Assembly: GCA_964059195.1 (NCBI GenBank)
Contig: CAXKWD010000003.1
Coordinates: forward strand, 19,016,606 to 19,080,605
Length of the DNA stretch: 64,000 nt
Direction of reading: 5' to 3'
Source of the DNA: Ectobius pallidus
Taxonomy: Eukaryota > Arthropoda > Insecta > Blattodea > Ectobiidae
Shown here: piece after piece, positions 45,750 through 55,834 of the stretch
Layout: each line of letters opens with the position of its first letter
Position numbering within the stretch: the stretch's first letter is position 1
Position numbers and translations under genes: made by a program
Notes under the pieces: generated by a model
Database searches by the model: none
Told to the model about the DNA's origin: nothing
The model's input: the letters and a program-made list of their open reading frames with translations, nothing else

Positions 45750-45882
45750 AATTCCTCCAGTTTATGTAAGAACGATGTCAGTGTTAATAAATATGTTTTA
45801 ATCATTTTTCTGTTCTATAAACTATTGAAGCACTATATCTAGCAGTTAAGTAATCGCGGGCGAAGACGTGGGTACCTGCTAG
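45750..45882 (+). mobile_element. Helitron H2 3'-end fragment
   Basis: Ends with 'cgcgggcgaagacgtggg', then TACCTGCTAG before T. The upstream AT-rich part weakly resembles the H2 body. No 5' end was found. Confidence 0.6.
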
Positions 45883-45906
45883 TGTAATTATATATACTGT
45901 TACAGG

Positions 45907-46290
45907 CATAGGCGTAGCCAGGCCGACCATATGGGGGGGGTTATAACATCCGCGGGGTCTGGCGAGTATGGAAGGAGAGGGGGGTTCGGGGGCCCTCCCC
46001 CGGAAAATTTTAAAAATTAAGATGCAAAATAACGAGTTTTAAGCTTCCGGGGGTTCTCCCACGGAAAATTTTAAAAATTAAGATGCAAAATAACAAGTTT
46101 TAAGCTTCCGGGGGTCCTTCCCTGGAAAATTTTAAAAATTAAGACGCAAAATAACGAGTTTTAAGCTTCCCACGCTTTATACTTGTATTAAGCAATTTAT
46201 GGGCAGACTTAAAAAATTATACAATTTTCCTTTTTTTAATCAATGGGGGGGGGGTTCAAACCCCCAAAACCCCCCCTCGCTACGCCTATG
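45907..46290. mobile_element. hAT-type MITE with internal triplication (384 bp)
   Basis: Ends CATAGGCGTAGCCAGGC and CATAGGCGTAGCGAGGG (reverse complement). A perfect 8-bp duplication GTTACAGG lies at 45899-45906 and 46291-46298. Units beginning GGAAAATTTTAAAAATTAAG start at about 46001, 46063 and 46124. Confidence 0.9.
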
Positions 46291-46351
46291 GTTACAGGGG
46301 TTATTTTATAGAGAAATAAAAACAAATAGAAAGTTAGGAACTTATTTTTAC

Positions 46352-46388
<37 letters not shown>

Positions 46389-46389
46389 T

Positions 46390-47300
46390 CAGGTAAATTG
46401 ATGTAAAAAAGTGCCAGTATGTTTTTGTTTAATCAGTTATGACTGCAATTATGATATGCAGAATATGTTTTTTTTTTTAATTGATTTCCAAGTTAAGCTC
46501 CAGATTTATTCATTAAGCAGGGCTTACGGAAGAAGAAAGGTCTACCATCTCGGCCACCTGGGTCATTTTAACGGTCTAGTTGGATAAGCGCATGTAAATC
46601 AATATGTTTTTTGTCATAGCTACCTGTATTTTAATTTCCAAGGCCTTATAAGATCACAGTAAAACAATAGGCTATGTTGTCAAGATAACTGATTTTCATT
46701 TTTTTTATAAATTCTTTCGAATACGTAGGCTATATTGCCATAAAATAGGCACTAAATTGAGCATTACTCCGAAACAGATCAACCGATTTTATCCATTATG
46801 AATAGACGTCTTCCCACGGACATTGTAAATGTGTATACCAAGTTTCATAAAAATCCGGTAAAGCGTATTTGAGTTACCGCGTCTTTAAAATATACACTAA
46901 ATTGGGTTTTACTCCGGTACCGGTCAACAGATTAGGTTCAAATTCAATAGGGCACTTCTCATGGACGTCATAAATGGGTATACCAAGTTTCATGAAAATC
47001 CGTTACAGCGTATTTGAGTGATGGCGCCTTTCTCATAGAAAGGCGCCATAATCTATTAAAATAGGCACTAAAATGGGCATTACTCCGGTACCGGTGAACC
47101 GATTTGGTTCAATATCAATAGGGTTCTTCCCATCGACATTATGAATGTTTATACCAAGTTTCATGAAAATCCGAAAAAGCGTACTTGAGTTATGGTGCGT
47201 ACAGACGCACGGACAGACGGACGGACGGACAGACAGACAGACGGACAGACATTTTTTCGTCCCCCACACAATCTCATAAAGCACCATACTGGCACTTAAT
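46390..47300 (-). repeat. TR-family repeat, copy 5 (three to four core units)
   Basis: Reverse complement of the family: tail 'gcccttacggaagaag'-like at the left, core units with CCGGTACCGG, and head 'accatactggcacttaata' at the right with a GGAC/AGAC-rich stretch (47210-47250). Confidence 0.78.
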
Positions 47301-47570
47301 AAAGTAGAGAGGATAGGTTTAGCATGGTAGAAATTAGGTATCCGGACGTGGAGAAATACAAGAAAGAATATGAGAAAGGAATGTGTCCACTTTGCATTTC
47401 AAATGAAAATGCGGGAGAAATGTTTATAGATAAGAAATTCTTAGCAACGTGGAAAATAAAAAAAATAATACCAAAAAGGAACAAGCTTTAAAAAATTAGG
47501 CAAAGTATTATTTTTGATAAGAAAGAAAAATGGATATAAAAATATGGAAGTTTCAACATAATGACGTAAA

Positions 47571-48043
47571 ATGTTTTTTGCACTCCTTAGCTAGTAAGTG
47601 GTACTTACGAACGTTGTTTACATGGCTCGTAAGTTGACATTCCCACACAGTCTTGTTGTTAAGGCCGGTTGCGATGAGGTTAAATTACTTACGGTCCAAG
47701 CGCTGCGTCATAATTCATTACGATACACTTCATAATACAAGCCTTTATGGGCACGGCCCCCAGGACAAATATTCGGTTCCCATAACAACAAACACATGCG
47801 AATCACTTTCTGAAATAAACATCTATTTTCAAGAATGTATTTACATAATATTTTCAGGTAATATCACAATTAATATAATTAAATTGATATAAATAATCAT
47901 CGTGCAAAAAATAGCATGCAACACACGGGCCGTAAAGGCATTTACGGGTCTCGAAAACTTAAAAACCCTCGGCTGCGCCTCGGGTTTTCAATCTGTTTCC
48001 TCGACCCGTAAACGTGCCTTACGGCACTTGTATCGCAATATAC
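47571..48043 (+). repeat. HP-family repeat, copy with full hairpin
   Basis: Left end 'ttttgcactccttagctagt', right end 'cttgtatcgcaatatac'. The hairpin spans 47930-48031, with arms containing ACGGGTC and GACCCGT. Confidence 0.8.
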
Positions 48044-48116
48044 TATTATTACACCATTGAAAATTCATTGTTTGAAACTTTTAATTGCAATGTTTTGATA
48101 TTGTGGATTGGTTTAC

Positions 48117-48215
48117 GCACAGAGCGCCTGCTGAATGCGACTAGACTACTTGCACAACAAATTCTACAAAGTTGTCGTGCGGGTAGTCTAGTCGCTTGCA
48201 GCAGGCGCGCTGTGC
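48117..48215. repeat. Isolated fold-back hairpin (about 43-bp arms)
   Basis: Arms 48117-48159 and 48171-48215 (GCACAGAGCGCCTGCTGAAT against its near complement) surround an 11-base loop. It may be a tiny MITE. The open frames on both strands here come from the palindrome. Confidence 0.7.
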
Positions 48216-48289
48216 ATTGGATTCTGAATCGACGGGGTTGGCGTGACAATGATCTAAGTAAATGTTGGTTGTCGACCAAGAGCTAAACT

Positions 48290-48930
48290 ACGCCCTACTA
48301 AGCTAAACCAACTGCAGCTAAGCTAAGCTAAAGTTGGATGCCCACCAAAAACTAAGTGAATGCTAATTAGTTGTTAGTGATATCTTGAATTGGACGGACG
48401 CTACAACGAAAATGATCAGTACTGGGGGAGAAGGCAAATGTCTTGTGGAGGGGGAAACCTAGCTTAACTTAACCCAGCGTGGAACTATGTGCACAGCTAA
48501 CCCAATTGACGTAGCTCGCTTAGTTTCCTTAGCTTAGCTTTGTTTAGTTTTAATTGATTAATTTCTTAATTCAAGTGGTATAGGACAATCAATAATCTTA
48601 AAAGCTTCCGCCTGAAATACAACTATATTTGTTCAATCTCAGATGGAAGCTGAATGAGAATATATTCAGGAATACAGTACAGATGATTACGTCTATTAAG
48701 TAAATTAATTTATAAACTTTGTAAACTTTAAAATAGTAGCCTAATATATAGCCTATATAAGTTATAACTATATATAACTATAGCCTATACAACTAACCTT
48801 GTAATCTAATTTCATGTAGAAAAGCTACATAAACATTACCAGTCATATTATTTAAACTTAGATTGTCATGAAATGAATTGGGTTAGCTTTAACACAACTG
48901 ACCGGTAGAAATTTTTATTCTTTGATATCC
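48290..48930. other. Spacer with AGCTAAG motifs
   Basis: 'agctaagctaa' near 48318 and 'ttagcttagctt' near 48530 are inverted with respect to each other. I could not define an element. Confidence 0.35.
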
Positions 48931-48934
48931 TTAT

Positions 48935-49160
48935 ACAACCGGGTCGGCCTGGCTAGCACAGAGAGTATAGCACTGACTTTTTGAGCTCTAGGTCTCAGGT
49001 TCGATCCTGGCCCAACTCGACGGCATTTATGTATGCATAAATGTTACAGACTTATGTCTGTAGCGTTGCAGGCATATAAGAGAATTCCTTCGGGTCAAAA
49101 TTCTAGCATACCAGCGACGGTCACAGGCCTAAGTTGCAGTATATCCCCGTCGTTATTAAC
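48935..49160 (+). mobile_element. tRNA-related SINE (family S5), copy 2
   Basis: Head 'cctggctagcacagagagta' and B box 'ggttcgatcctgg', then body to 'gtcacaggcctaagttgcag' and 'tccccgtcgttattaa'. Partner at 30085. Confidence 0.78.
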
Positions 49161-49164
49161 CGTA

Positions 49165-49545
49165 TAACCACGTGTAAGGCTCTCTAAAACTCAAGAATCT
49201 TACTCATATGTTGGCCTGAGAATGTTCAATAAGCTACCTCCTGAAGCTCATCTGGTTAACTTTAAACGATTTAAATTCATTCTGTACAACTGGCTAGCAG
49301 TTAATCCATTCTATAATTTAGATGAATTTTTCAACCTCCCGTCCATCGACATATGCTTTTAACACATTTTTTCTGATTACTGTACTGTTCTGTTGAAGTT
49401 GCATTGTAGGCTATTTGGTATTGTGTATTGTGTACTGTTTTAATGTGTACTGTTTTAATGTTTGACGTCAAGTACACAAGTCTACTTGTTATTTGTTGAT
49501 AAATAAATTCTTAAATAAATTCTTAATTCTTAACCAAATGTTATT
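49165..49545 (+). pseudogene. 5'-truncated LINE 3' end (jockey/CR1-like ORF2 C-terminus)
   Basis: The plus strand encodes RLSKTQESYSYVGLRMFNKLP, then FKRFKFILYNWLAVNPFYNLDEFF and a stop near 49362, followed by a 3' region and a (AATTCTTA)-type tail. The order KTQ-S-G-x-x-x-FN-LP then NWL-xxx-FY is typical of the C-terminus of jockey/CR1-like ORF2 proteins. No reverse transcriptase domain remains. It abuts the 3' end of an S5 SINE. Confidence 0.72.
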
Positions 49546-49549
49546 CAAC

Positions 49550-50045
49550 CAGTCCCTAATAAACTATCGAAAATCGATTTTTTGTAAGAAGAACCTTAAA
49601 ACAATTTTGGTAGTTTTGGCCTCAGCTCTCGAACAATAAAATGCACTTGTGTAGAAGTTATTGGATGTTGGATTTGACCCAGTGTGGCCTGCGGATTTGG
49701 TGTGCATTGACGCGTGGAAGAGGCACGTAGCCGTGATGACAGATTAAGTCCGGTCACGTCCGTTCTGCGCATGTGCGAAATTGCTGAACTTTGAAACTGC
49801 ATTATTGTCAAGAGAGCCACTCCACGATATAACTATATTCTGTCTGGCTCCACACGCTGCCTGTTATCAAGTCGTTCCAACTCCTCGTTTACTTTGCTTG
49901 TCATTGTGCCTAGCAGTCCTTAATTAATAGGCATTCAGACATAAGTTGAATAGTTAATTACAACGTGAACTCCATACGATAAAGTCTGCCTTTCTCATCA
50001 CGTCATGGCCGGCCTGCTATTGTCACAATAAGCAATGCAGTCCTT
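49550..50045. other. Spacer, nothing recognised
   Basis: No gene or repeat recognised. Confidence 0.35.
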
Positions 50046-50051
50046 TTTATT

Positions 50052-50865
50052 ACTTCCTCTGCCCGTACCATACGTACTATAGGCAGAGGAAGTATTGTTT
50101 TCGACCCCCAAATTCGAAGTTGAGTTTTTGACATAAATACACGTTTTGATGCCCCCCTCAATCCAAAAATGCATTTTTGGAAACATGTATGTGTGTCTGT
50201 GTGTGTGGATGTCTGTGAACAGGCTAGCTCCAAAATGGAAAATCGTATGAAAACAAAAATTTCCTATTTGGGTCAGGTACCTTTTGAAGATGTGAGCCAA
50301 AGATTGGCGACAAGTTTCTCTTATTTTTAAGGGGACTTTACATGAAGAAATTTTCATTTTTCGCGATTTTCTCGAAAACGGCTCTAAAGATTTCCTTTAA
50401 ATTTTGCACATGTGTTGCTTATACTGAGAGCTAAAACTTTTATTTCAAACTTTTGTTTTCGATAAAATTCTGTGAAGGGTAGTTACAAGCCACCCACTGT
50501 TTGTAGGAAGTTTGTCTTGCGTGGTGAACAATTGAATACGCGCTCTTTCACGGCCTCTTATTCTATATAAGAATATGAAATGAGAAAGATGTATTGTTGG
50601 CCATGCATAGAGTAAAGAAGTATCTGAGGGAAATATTCGATAAATTTCGGAAATTATTCTTAACGGCGGAAAGTTCAATAAACGTCTGCAGTCACTTTTT
50701 TTTAGTTTGTTATATAGCCTGCGTTTTTAGTCGCATCGTTCGAAGAAGAGTCTATCAGGTTATAGAATAACTTAAGTTAATTAGCGTAAAAGGATATGTG
50801 AATTCTGCTAACTTTTATTTGGGCAGAGGAAGTTACGTGACTTTCACATAAGATTTTTTTAAACA
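50052..50865 (+). repeat. SC-family repeat, copy 3
   Basis: Starts ACTTCCTCTGCCCGTACCAT and near the end has GGGCAGAGGAAGTTACGTG. The interior matches 39798-40640 throughout. Confidence 0.78.
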
Positions 50866-50869
50866 CGGT

Positions 50870-51457
50870 TCAGACTTATTACAATTTTAGTTAAGTAGGG
50901 GGTCATGATTAAAATACATCCCTACAAGGACGAAGGGTGCGAAATGCTTATTTTAATGCAGGAAGTTATCTGAAAAGAAAACACAGTCAACCACGTCATA
51001 AATCAAATTCACCCATAGGCTATTTATGTTCAGTATTTAATTTACCAGCTGCTTCGATAAGTGTATTCAATTGAAGAAAAATGTTACATTTTCAATAAAA
51101 ATAAATAGCTGGTGACATCCTTCTTTGAAGGAGGCCTTCGATTATTGAAAACAATTACAACAAAAACCAGAACAGTGTCCTTATCACATTATTTTAAGAT
51201 TCTTCCTCAGTATTGACTTCGTATGGGAAGGATATTGATATTGTAAGATTACACAAATGTCTTTTTTAGTGCGTTTCTTTGAAAATGCGTTCTTACAGAA
51301 AATAAACGCGAGAAAAATTATCTTCTGTATGTTTAAGTATATGTCTTTCTAAACCACATTGCTGAAAATGCCTTGGTAAAAAGCAACTCGCAAGAAAAAT
51401 CTATCTCCTAGGCCAATATGAGTAAACAGAAATGTTTCAGCTACAAATTACCTTGGT
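50870..51457. other. 3' flank of first zinc-finger gene
   Basis: 51110-51240 resembles 54300-54420 ('ggtgacatccttctttgaag' against 'gattacatccttatttgatg'). At about 51400-51300 the minus strand holds a decayed finger: a tgc-coded FSCEL, then TKAFS, then in another frame GLERHILKHTEDN. The ancestral finger array was longer than today's. Confidence 0.6.
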
Positions 51458-52954
51458 TCAGACTTTACACGAGGAAGATATCTCACCTGTATGACTAAGC
51501 GCATGTCTTTTGAGGCTACATTGGCGAGAAAAAGCCTTAGCACAAATATCACATGAAAATAATTTATGTTGTGTATGAACAAACATGTGTCCTTTTAAGT
51601 CATTTTTCACACAAAAGGCTTTGGTACAAACATCACACGAAAAATATTTCTCTCCTGTATGAATAAGCTGATGTCTTTTGAGACTAGTTAAATGAGAAAA
51701 TGACTTGGTACAGACATCACACACAAAAAAATTCTCTCTTACATGAGAAATCACATGTCTTTTGAGAGTACCTTTAAGAGAAAATGCCTTTGTACAGTAA
51801 TGACACGAGAAATATTTCTCTCCTGTATGAGTAAGCTGGTGTGTTTTGAGAGAACATTTTCTAGAAAATGCCTTGGCACAGACATCACACGAGAAGGATT
51901 TCTCTCCTGTATGTATAAGCTGATGTGTTCTGAGATGCCATCTCTGTGAAAATTCCATAGTACATACATTACATGCGAAATGCTTCTCTCCTGTATGAGT
52001 ACGCTGATGTTCCTTTAGTCTACATTTCCAAGTGAATGTCTTTGTGCAAACTTCACATGAGAAATGATCTCTTTTATGGGTAAGCTGATGTAATTTGAGA
52101 TGGCATTTTTGGGAAAATGATCGGGTGCACACATCGCTTAAGAAATTCTGATCCGTACAAATGACCTGATCAGTGTTCAGATTATTTCTTTCCGAAACTA
52201 ATTCTATATTTCGGGTGTTGATTTCACTTGTAGAAATTGAGTCAACTGTTGATGTAAGTTCATTTTTCGGTTTAGCGACAGAAATATTGTCTAATGTATA
52301 TTCAGAAGTGAAGTCAATTGAAAATACTTCTTGCTTGGTTCCAGTAAAATCATATGTAGATTTGTCTATATGTTCAACATTGTAGTCTTCATGTGGATCT
52401 GTATTTTGTGTGTCAAATTGGGTTGAATCAATAACCAATGACGTAGGGTCGTTTGTTGCTTCGATAAGTGTACATTTGTCGTCTTTATGTACCTCAGATT
52501 TTAAGCCAATTGTGTAATTCTGTTGCTTATTTTTAATTTCATTATATTCAGATCTTACTGCATCATCAGAAATGATGTCTTCAAAGGCATCGGTATTCTG
52601 GGTGTTAATCTGGCATGTAGGAATTGAATAAAAAATTGTTGAAGTAGGCTCACTGGTTGGATCAGTAACACTGTATTTGTATTTTATATATTCAGATTCA
52701 AAGTCAGTTGAATTATTTTCTTGCTTAACTTGATCATATTCAGATTTTACTATATCTACATCAATGTTGTATTCAGGCGGGCTTATTATCAGCGTGTTGC
52801 TTTGAACAGAGTGAGGAACCAATGATATGGGGTCACCTTTTGGTTCATTGAACTCAAGATTGTTTTCTATACATTCACATTTTAAATAAATTGAAGAAAT
52901 GGCATATTCCTTACCTCCTATTTCCTCACATTCAGGTTTTGTCATATGCTCCAT
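51458..52954 (-). CDS. C2H2 zinc-finger protein, 498 residues (paralogue A)
   Basis: Likely a nuclear DNA-binding protein. Residues 4-259 are four imperfect modules of about 64 residues. Each starts with a KSEY-type motif, has a DPTS...SLV block and ends near INTQNTD-x-x-ED. Several motifs fit the SUMO consensus (for example IVKSE at 68). A degenerate finger (271-293) has lost its first Cys. Seven intact C2H2 fingers follow at 298-320, 326-348, 354-376, 382-404, 410-432, 438-460 and 466-488, joined by HTGEK-type linkers. The C-terminus stops just into the next finger. No ZAD, BTB or KRAB domain was seen. The start is the first ATG of a single open exon, and homology to the paralogue runs through it. 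Target sites and role are unknown. Confidence 0.88.
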   Translation of the reverse strand: MEHMTKPECEEIGGKEYAISSIYLKCECIENNLEFNEPKGDPISLVPHSVQSNTLIISPPEYNIDVDIVKSEYDQVKQENNSTDFESEYIKYKYSVTDPTSEPTSTIFYSIPTCQINTQNTDAFEDIISDDAVRSEYNEIKNKQQNYTIGLKSEVHKDDKCTLIEATNDPTSLVIDSTQFDTQNTDPHEDYNVEHIDKSTYDFTGTKQEVFSIDFTSEYTLDNISVAKPKNELTSTVDSISTSEINTRNIELVSERNNLNTDQVICTDQNFLSDVCTRSFSQKCHLKLHQLTHKRDHFSCEVCTKTFTWKCRLKEHQRTHTGEKHFACNVCTMEFSQRWHLRTHQLIHTGEKSFSCDVCAKAFSRKCSLKTHQLTHTGEKYFSCHYCTKAFSLKGTLKRHVISHVRENFFVCDVCTKSFSHLTSLKRHQLIHTGEKYFSCDVCTKAFCVKNDLKGHMFVHTQHKLFSCDICAKAFSRQCSLKRHALSHTGEISSSCKV

Positions 52955-52959
52955 TCTCC

Positions 52960-53270
52960 TTGGATATAGGCTATCAACACGTAGGCTAATAACAATTATA
53001 ATCGTAAGACCACAAAGTTATTAATATCCTTCAGTATCTGAAGGAACCTTGTCACTTTCAGATTTTTCTAGGCCTATATCTTTCTCGTTCTCGCTTAAAC
53101 TATTTCGTAAATTATAATACACGGTATTTACGAACGTGATACAAGACAAGATGTCGACAAAACAAAATACAAATGCAAACAATTGGTTACCATAGCAACA
53201 ATCTCGGCAAATTGATAATATGACAGTTATAATGGCGCTTTGAGGAAATATTATGAAGCAGGGGGACGAC
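52960..53270 (-). promoter_or_regulatory. Upstream region of paralogue A, conserved with B, with X-box
   Basis: Homologous to 55835-56130 through blocks such as 'tatctgaaggaa', 'acaagacaagatgtcgac' and 'aaatgcaaacaa'. GTTACCATAGCAAC at 53186-53199 fits the RFX X-box consensus GTNRCC-N(0-3)-RGYAAC. Core promoter position is not visible. Confidence 0.55.
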
Positions 53271-53279
53271 TATATCTTG

Positions 53280-53615
53280 TGTGGTAGAAGTCTGCCGCCT
53301 GGGATTTGAACCACTGTGTGACAACCACATCCGCTTCCTTGTCATTCTTTGTCATTTATTGAGGTGTAGGAAAAGATGGAAACACTGAGAGCAAGGTGGA
53401 TGTTGTAACATCTCCTAGCCGAACTTCTGCAGGAGACTTGCAGGGAGGTGTTTAAACCTCCATCCTATAGCTTGGACCGCGCACCCAGAGATTTTTATCT
53501 TTTTCTACCCCTCAAGAAACGACATTTAGTGTCTGAGAATGATATAGATTGACAGATAAATGGAGAAGGTTGTCACACAATGGTTCCAATCCCAGGCGGC
53601 ATACTTCTATGACAC
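53280..53615. mobile_element. Inverted-repeat element between the two zinc-finger genes
   Basis: Arms of about 50 bp at 53280-53330 and 53567-53615 both contain GCCGCCTGGGATT and TGTGTGACAACC in opposite orientation. The arm also resembles a tRNA B-box segment, so it may be a foldback of two SINE heads. Confidence 0.65.
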
Positions 53616-53619
53616 AGGG

Positions 53620-54285
53620 ATACAAGAGTTGGTCCTACGGTACATGACAAATGTCTCAATTCCTGTGGCGAATATGTTGAAAAATAGTTGAACACTTGAT
53701 ATATCTGTTGCAATAAATATTTCCATGAAATTTTGTTTTGTTTGTGTAAACGGCCCTAGGGAAACTTACTTTATGGATGTGTCTCGCTGTTTCATTTTTG
53801 GTATTCAACCCAGGACTTGAGTGTACTAAATATAAGTGAGAAAATGTAATTTATATAAAGTAACATTCACAGCTTAGAAATAGCGCCAATTGTATTATTG
53901 TATTTTTTAACCTGGTAATCCTATTTTTCAAGTTAAGTTCGTAAGTTCCACAGTACGTAACAAAATAAATGTTCTCCTAAAATCATTAGAGTAGGAATGA
54001 AGTTAAATTATTTATGAATGTCTATTAGTTTAATTTAGTTTAGTTTTTTTAGAACAAACTGATTTCAAGGTGCTAGTTGCTTATCCTACGCCCATAGTTT
54101 ATCTTCATCCAACATCGAGGTTGCAAACTCCTTTATCAATGTGAAAAGAGATTAGGCTGTTATTCTTAAGGTTTCAACACGTCAATGCTTAATAAAACTT
54201 AATACATATGCAATGCTTGTGAAAGTTTTGGCACGATCCATCTAGAATCATCTATAAAGAAGTATGGTCCATGCATCTATATTGA
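53620..54285. other. Spacer between paralogues, nothing recognised
   Basis: No gene or clear repeat seen. Confidence 0.35.
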
Positions 54286-54444
54286 ATTTTTTATTTTTAT
54301 TTTTTTTAATACTGTCAACAAACATGCTGATTACATCCTTATTTGATGTAGGTCTTCAATTATTACAAACCATGATAACAAAATCACAAGTCTTATTGAC
54401 TTCACGTAGAAGGATATTGCCCCAGTATGATTATACCAAGGTCT

Positions 54445-54623
54445 CCTTAAATTCGAAAAAAAAAAAAACTTTCTGTATGACTGAAATCATGTCTTTTGAG
54501 GCTACCTTTCAGAGTACAAATTAATATCACATGAAAACAGATTCTGCGGTGTATGAAAATCATATGTCTTTTTAAACTACTTTTCAGAGAAAATCTATTG
54601 GCAGACACATCACACGAAAATAT
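54445..54623 (-). pseudogene. In-frame zinc-finger remnant beyond the stop of paralogue B
   Basis: Directly after the TAG at 54624-54626 the same frame reads IFSCDVSANRFSLKSSLKRH and MIFIH, then further finger-like KGSLKRHDFSHTES. The first remnant has its second Cys replaced by Ser, and the next lacks both cysteines. A poly-A run and TAA end the frame near 54445. Confidence 0.75.
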
Positions 54624-55829
54624 CTATGATTTATGAATAAGCGCATGTCTTTTGAGGCTATGTTTCAGAGTAAAAGCCCTGGCACAAATATCACACGAAA
54701 ACAATTTTTCTCGTATATGAACAAGCATAATATGTTTTTTTAAGTCAGCTTTCAGAGTAAATGCCTTGGTGCAGACATCACAGGAGAAGTATTTCTCTCC
54801 TGTATGAGTAAGCAGGTGCTTGTTGAGATTGCCTTTATGAGAAAATGTCTTAGGGCAGACATCACACGAGAAATATTTCTCTCCTGTATGGACAAGAAGA
54901 TGCGTTTTGAGATTACCTCTCTGATAAAATGTCTTACCACACACATCACACGAGAAATATTTCTCTCCTGTATGAATAAGCTGATGCGTTTTGAGATTAC
55001 CTCTCTGATAAAATGTCTTACCACACACATCACACGAGAAACGTTTCTCTCCTGTATGCGTAAGCATGTGTATTTTGAGACTACGTTTCTTGGAAAATGC
55101 TTTATCGCATATATCACAAAAGAAATATTTCTTTCCGGTATGAATAAGCTGATGCAATTCGAGATTATTTCTTTGGGAGAATGAATTGTTACCCACGGCG
55201 CGTGAGAAATTCTGAGGCGTATAGACATTCTGAAGAGTCTTGATGCTATTTATTTCGGAAGCTGTGTCTGTAGTCAGGGTGTTGATTTGACGTGTAGGAA
55301 TTACATCAACTAACGATGCAGACTCATTCGTTGGTTCAATGACTGCAGTACTGTCGTTTGTGTTTTCAGTTGAAATCACTAGTTGCTTAGATCCAGTTTC
55401 TTCATATTCAGATTTTTCTGTATGCTCAAAAATGTAGCCTTCAGATGAGCTCATATTATTCTGCATGTCCGTTTGGATCCATTCTACAACCAACGGTATA
55501 GCTTCGCCCGTTGTTTCGTTAGGAGTATTTCTATCTTCTTTATATGCCTCAGTCTTTAATTCAGTTGTATAATTATCTTGCTTAAGTTCTTTTTCAACAT
55601 ATTCTGATTTTACTATATCTTCATAAATGTAATCTTCAGACGCATCTGTATTCTGGGTGTTAATTTCACATTTAAGAATTGAATCCATAAGCAAAGATAC
55701 AGGCTCACTGGTAGGATCAGTAATACCGTATTTGTCTATTAGGCCTATATATTCAGATTTAAAGACAATTGAATTATCCTCTTGCTTACCTCCTATTTCC
55801 TCAAATTCAGATTTCACCACACGCTCCAT
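54624..55829 (-). CDS. C2H2 zinc-finger protein, 401 residues (paralogue B)
   Basis: Probable nuclear DNA-binding protein and tandem duplicate of the gene at 51458-52954. Residues 4 to about 196 hold three acidic modules of the same type, starting VVKSEFEE, IVKSEYVE and TEKSEYEE. A degenerate finger (208-230) has lost both cysteines. Six intact C2H2 fingers follow at 236-258, 264-286, 292-314, 320-342, 348-371 (with a four-residue His spacing) and about 377-399. Fingers 2 and 3 share the helix QRGNLKT, so they likely contact the same bases. The frame ends HKS-stop where a TGEK linker would be. The start is the first ATG of a continuous homologous stretch. Expression and targets are unknown. 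Confidence 0.88.
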   Translation of the reverse strand: MERVVKSEFEEIGGKQEDNSIVFKSEYIGLIDKYGITDPTSEPVSLLMDSILKCEINTQNTDASEDYIYEDIVKSEYVEKELKQDNYTTELKTEAYKEDRNTPNETTGEAIPLVVEWIQTDMQNNMSSSEGYIFEHTEKSEYEETGSKQLVISTENTNDSTAVIEPTNESASLVDVIPTRQINTLTTDTASEINSIKTLQNVYTPQNFSRAVGNNSFSQRNNLELHQLIHTGKKYFFCDICDKAFSKKRSLKIHMLTHTGEKRFSCDVCGKTFYQRGNLKTHQLIHTGEKYFSCDVCGKTFYQRGNLKTHLLVHTGEKYFSCDVCPKTFSHKGNLNKHLLTHTGEKYFSCDVCTKAFTLKADLKKHIMLVHIREKLFSCDICARAFTLKHSLKRHALIHKS

Positions 55830-55834
55830 ACTCT

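Noticed and set aside
48014..48286. Overlapping frames of 76-90 codons on both strands
   Set aside because: They reflect the palindrome at 48117-48215.
51743..52385. Plus-strand frames over the zinc-finger gene
   Set aside because: Shadows of the minus-strand coding sequence; the same applies to 54804-55184.
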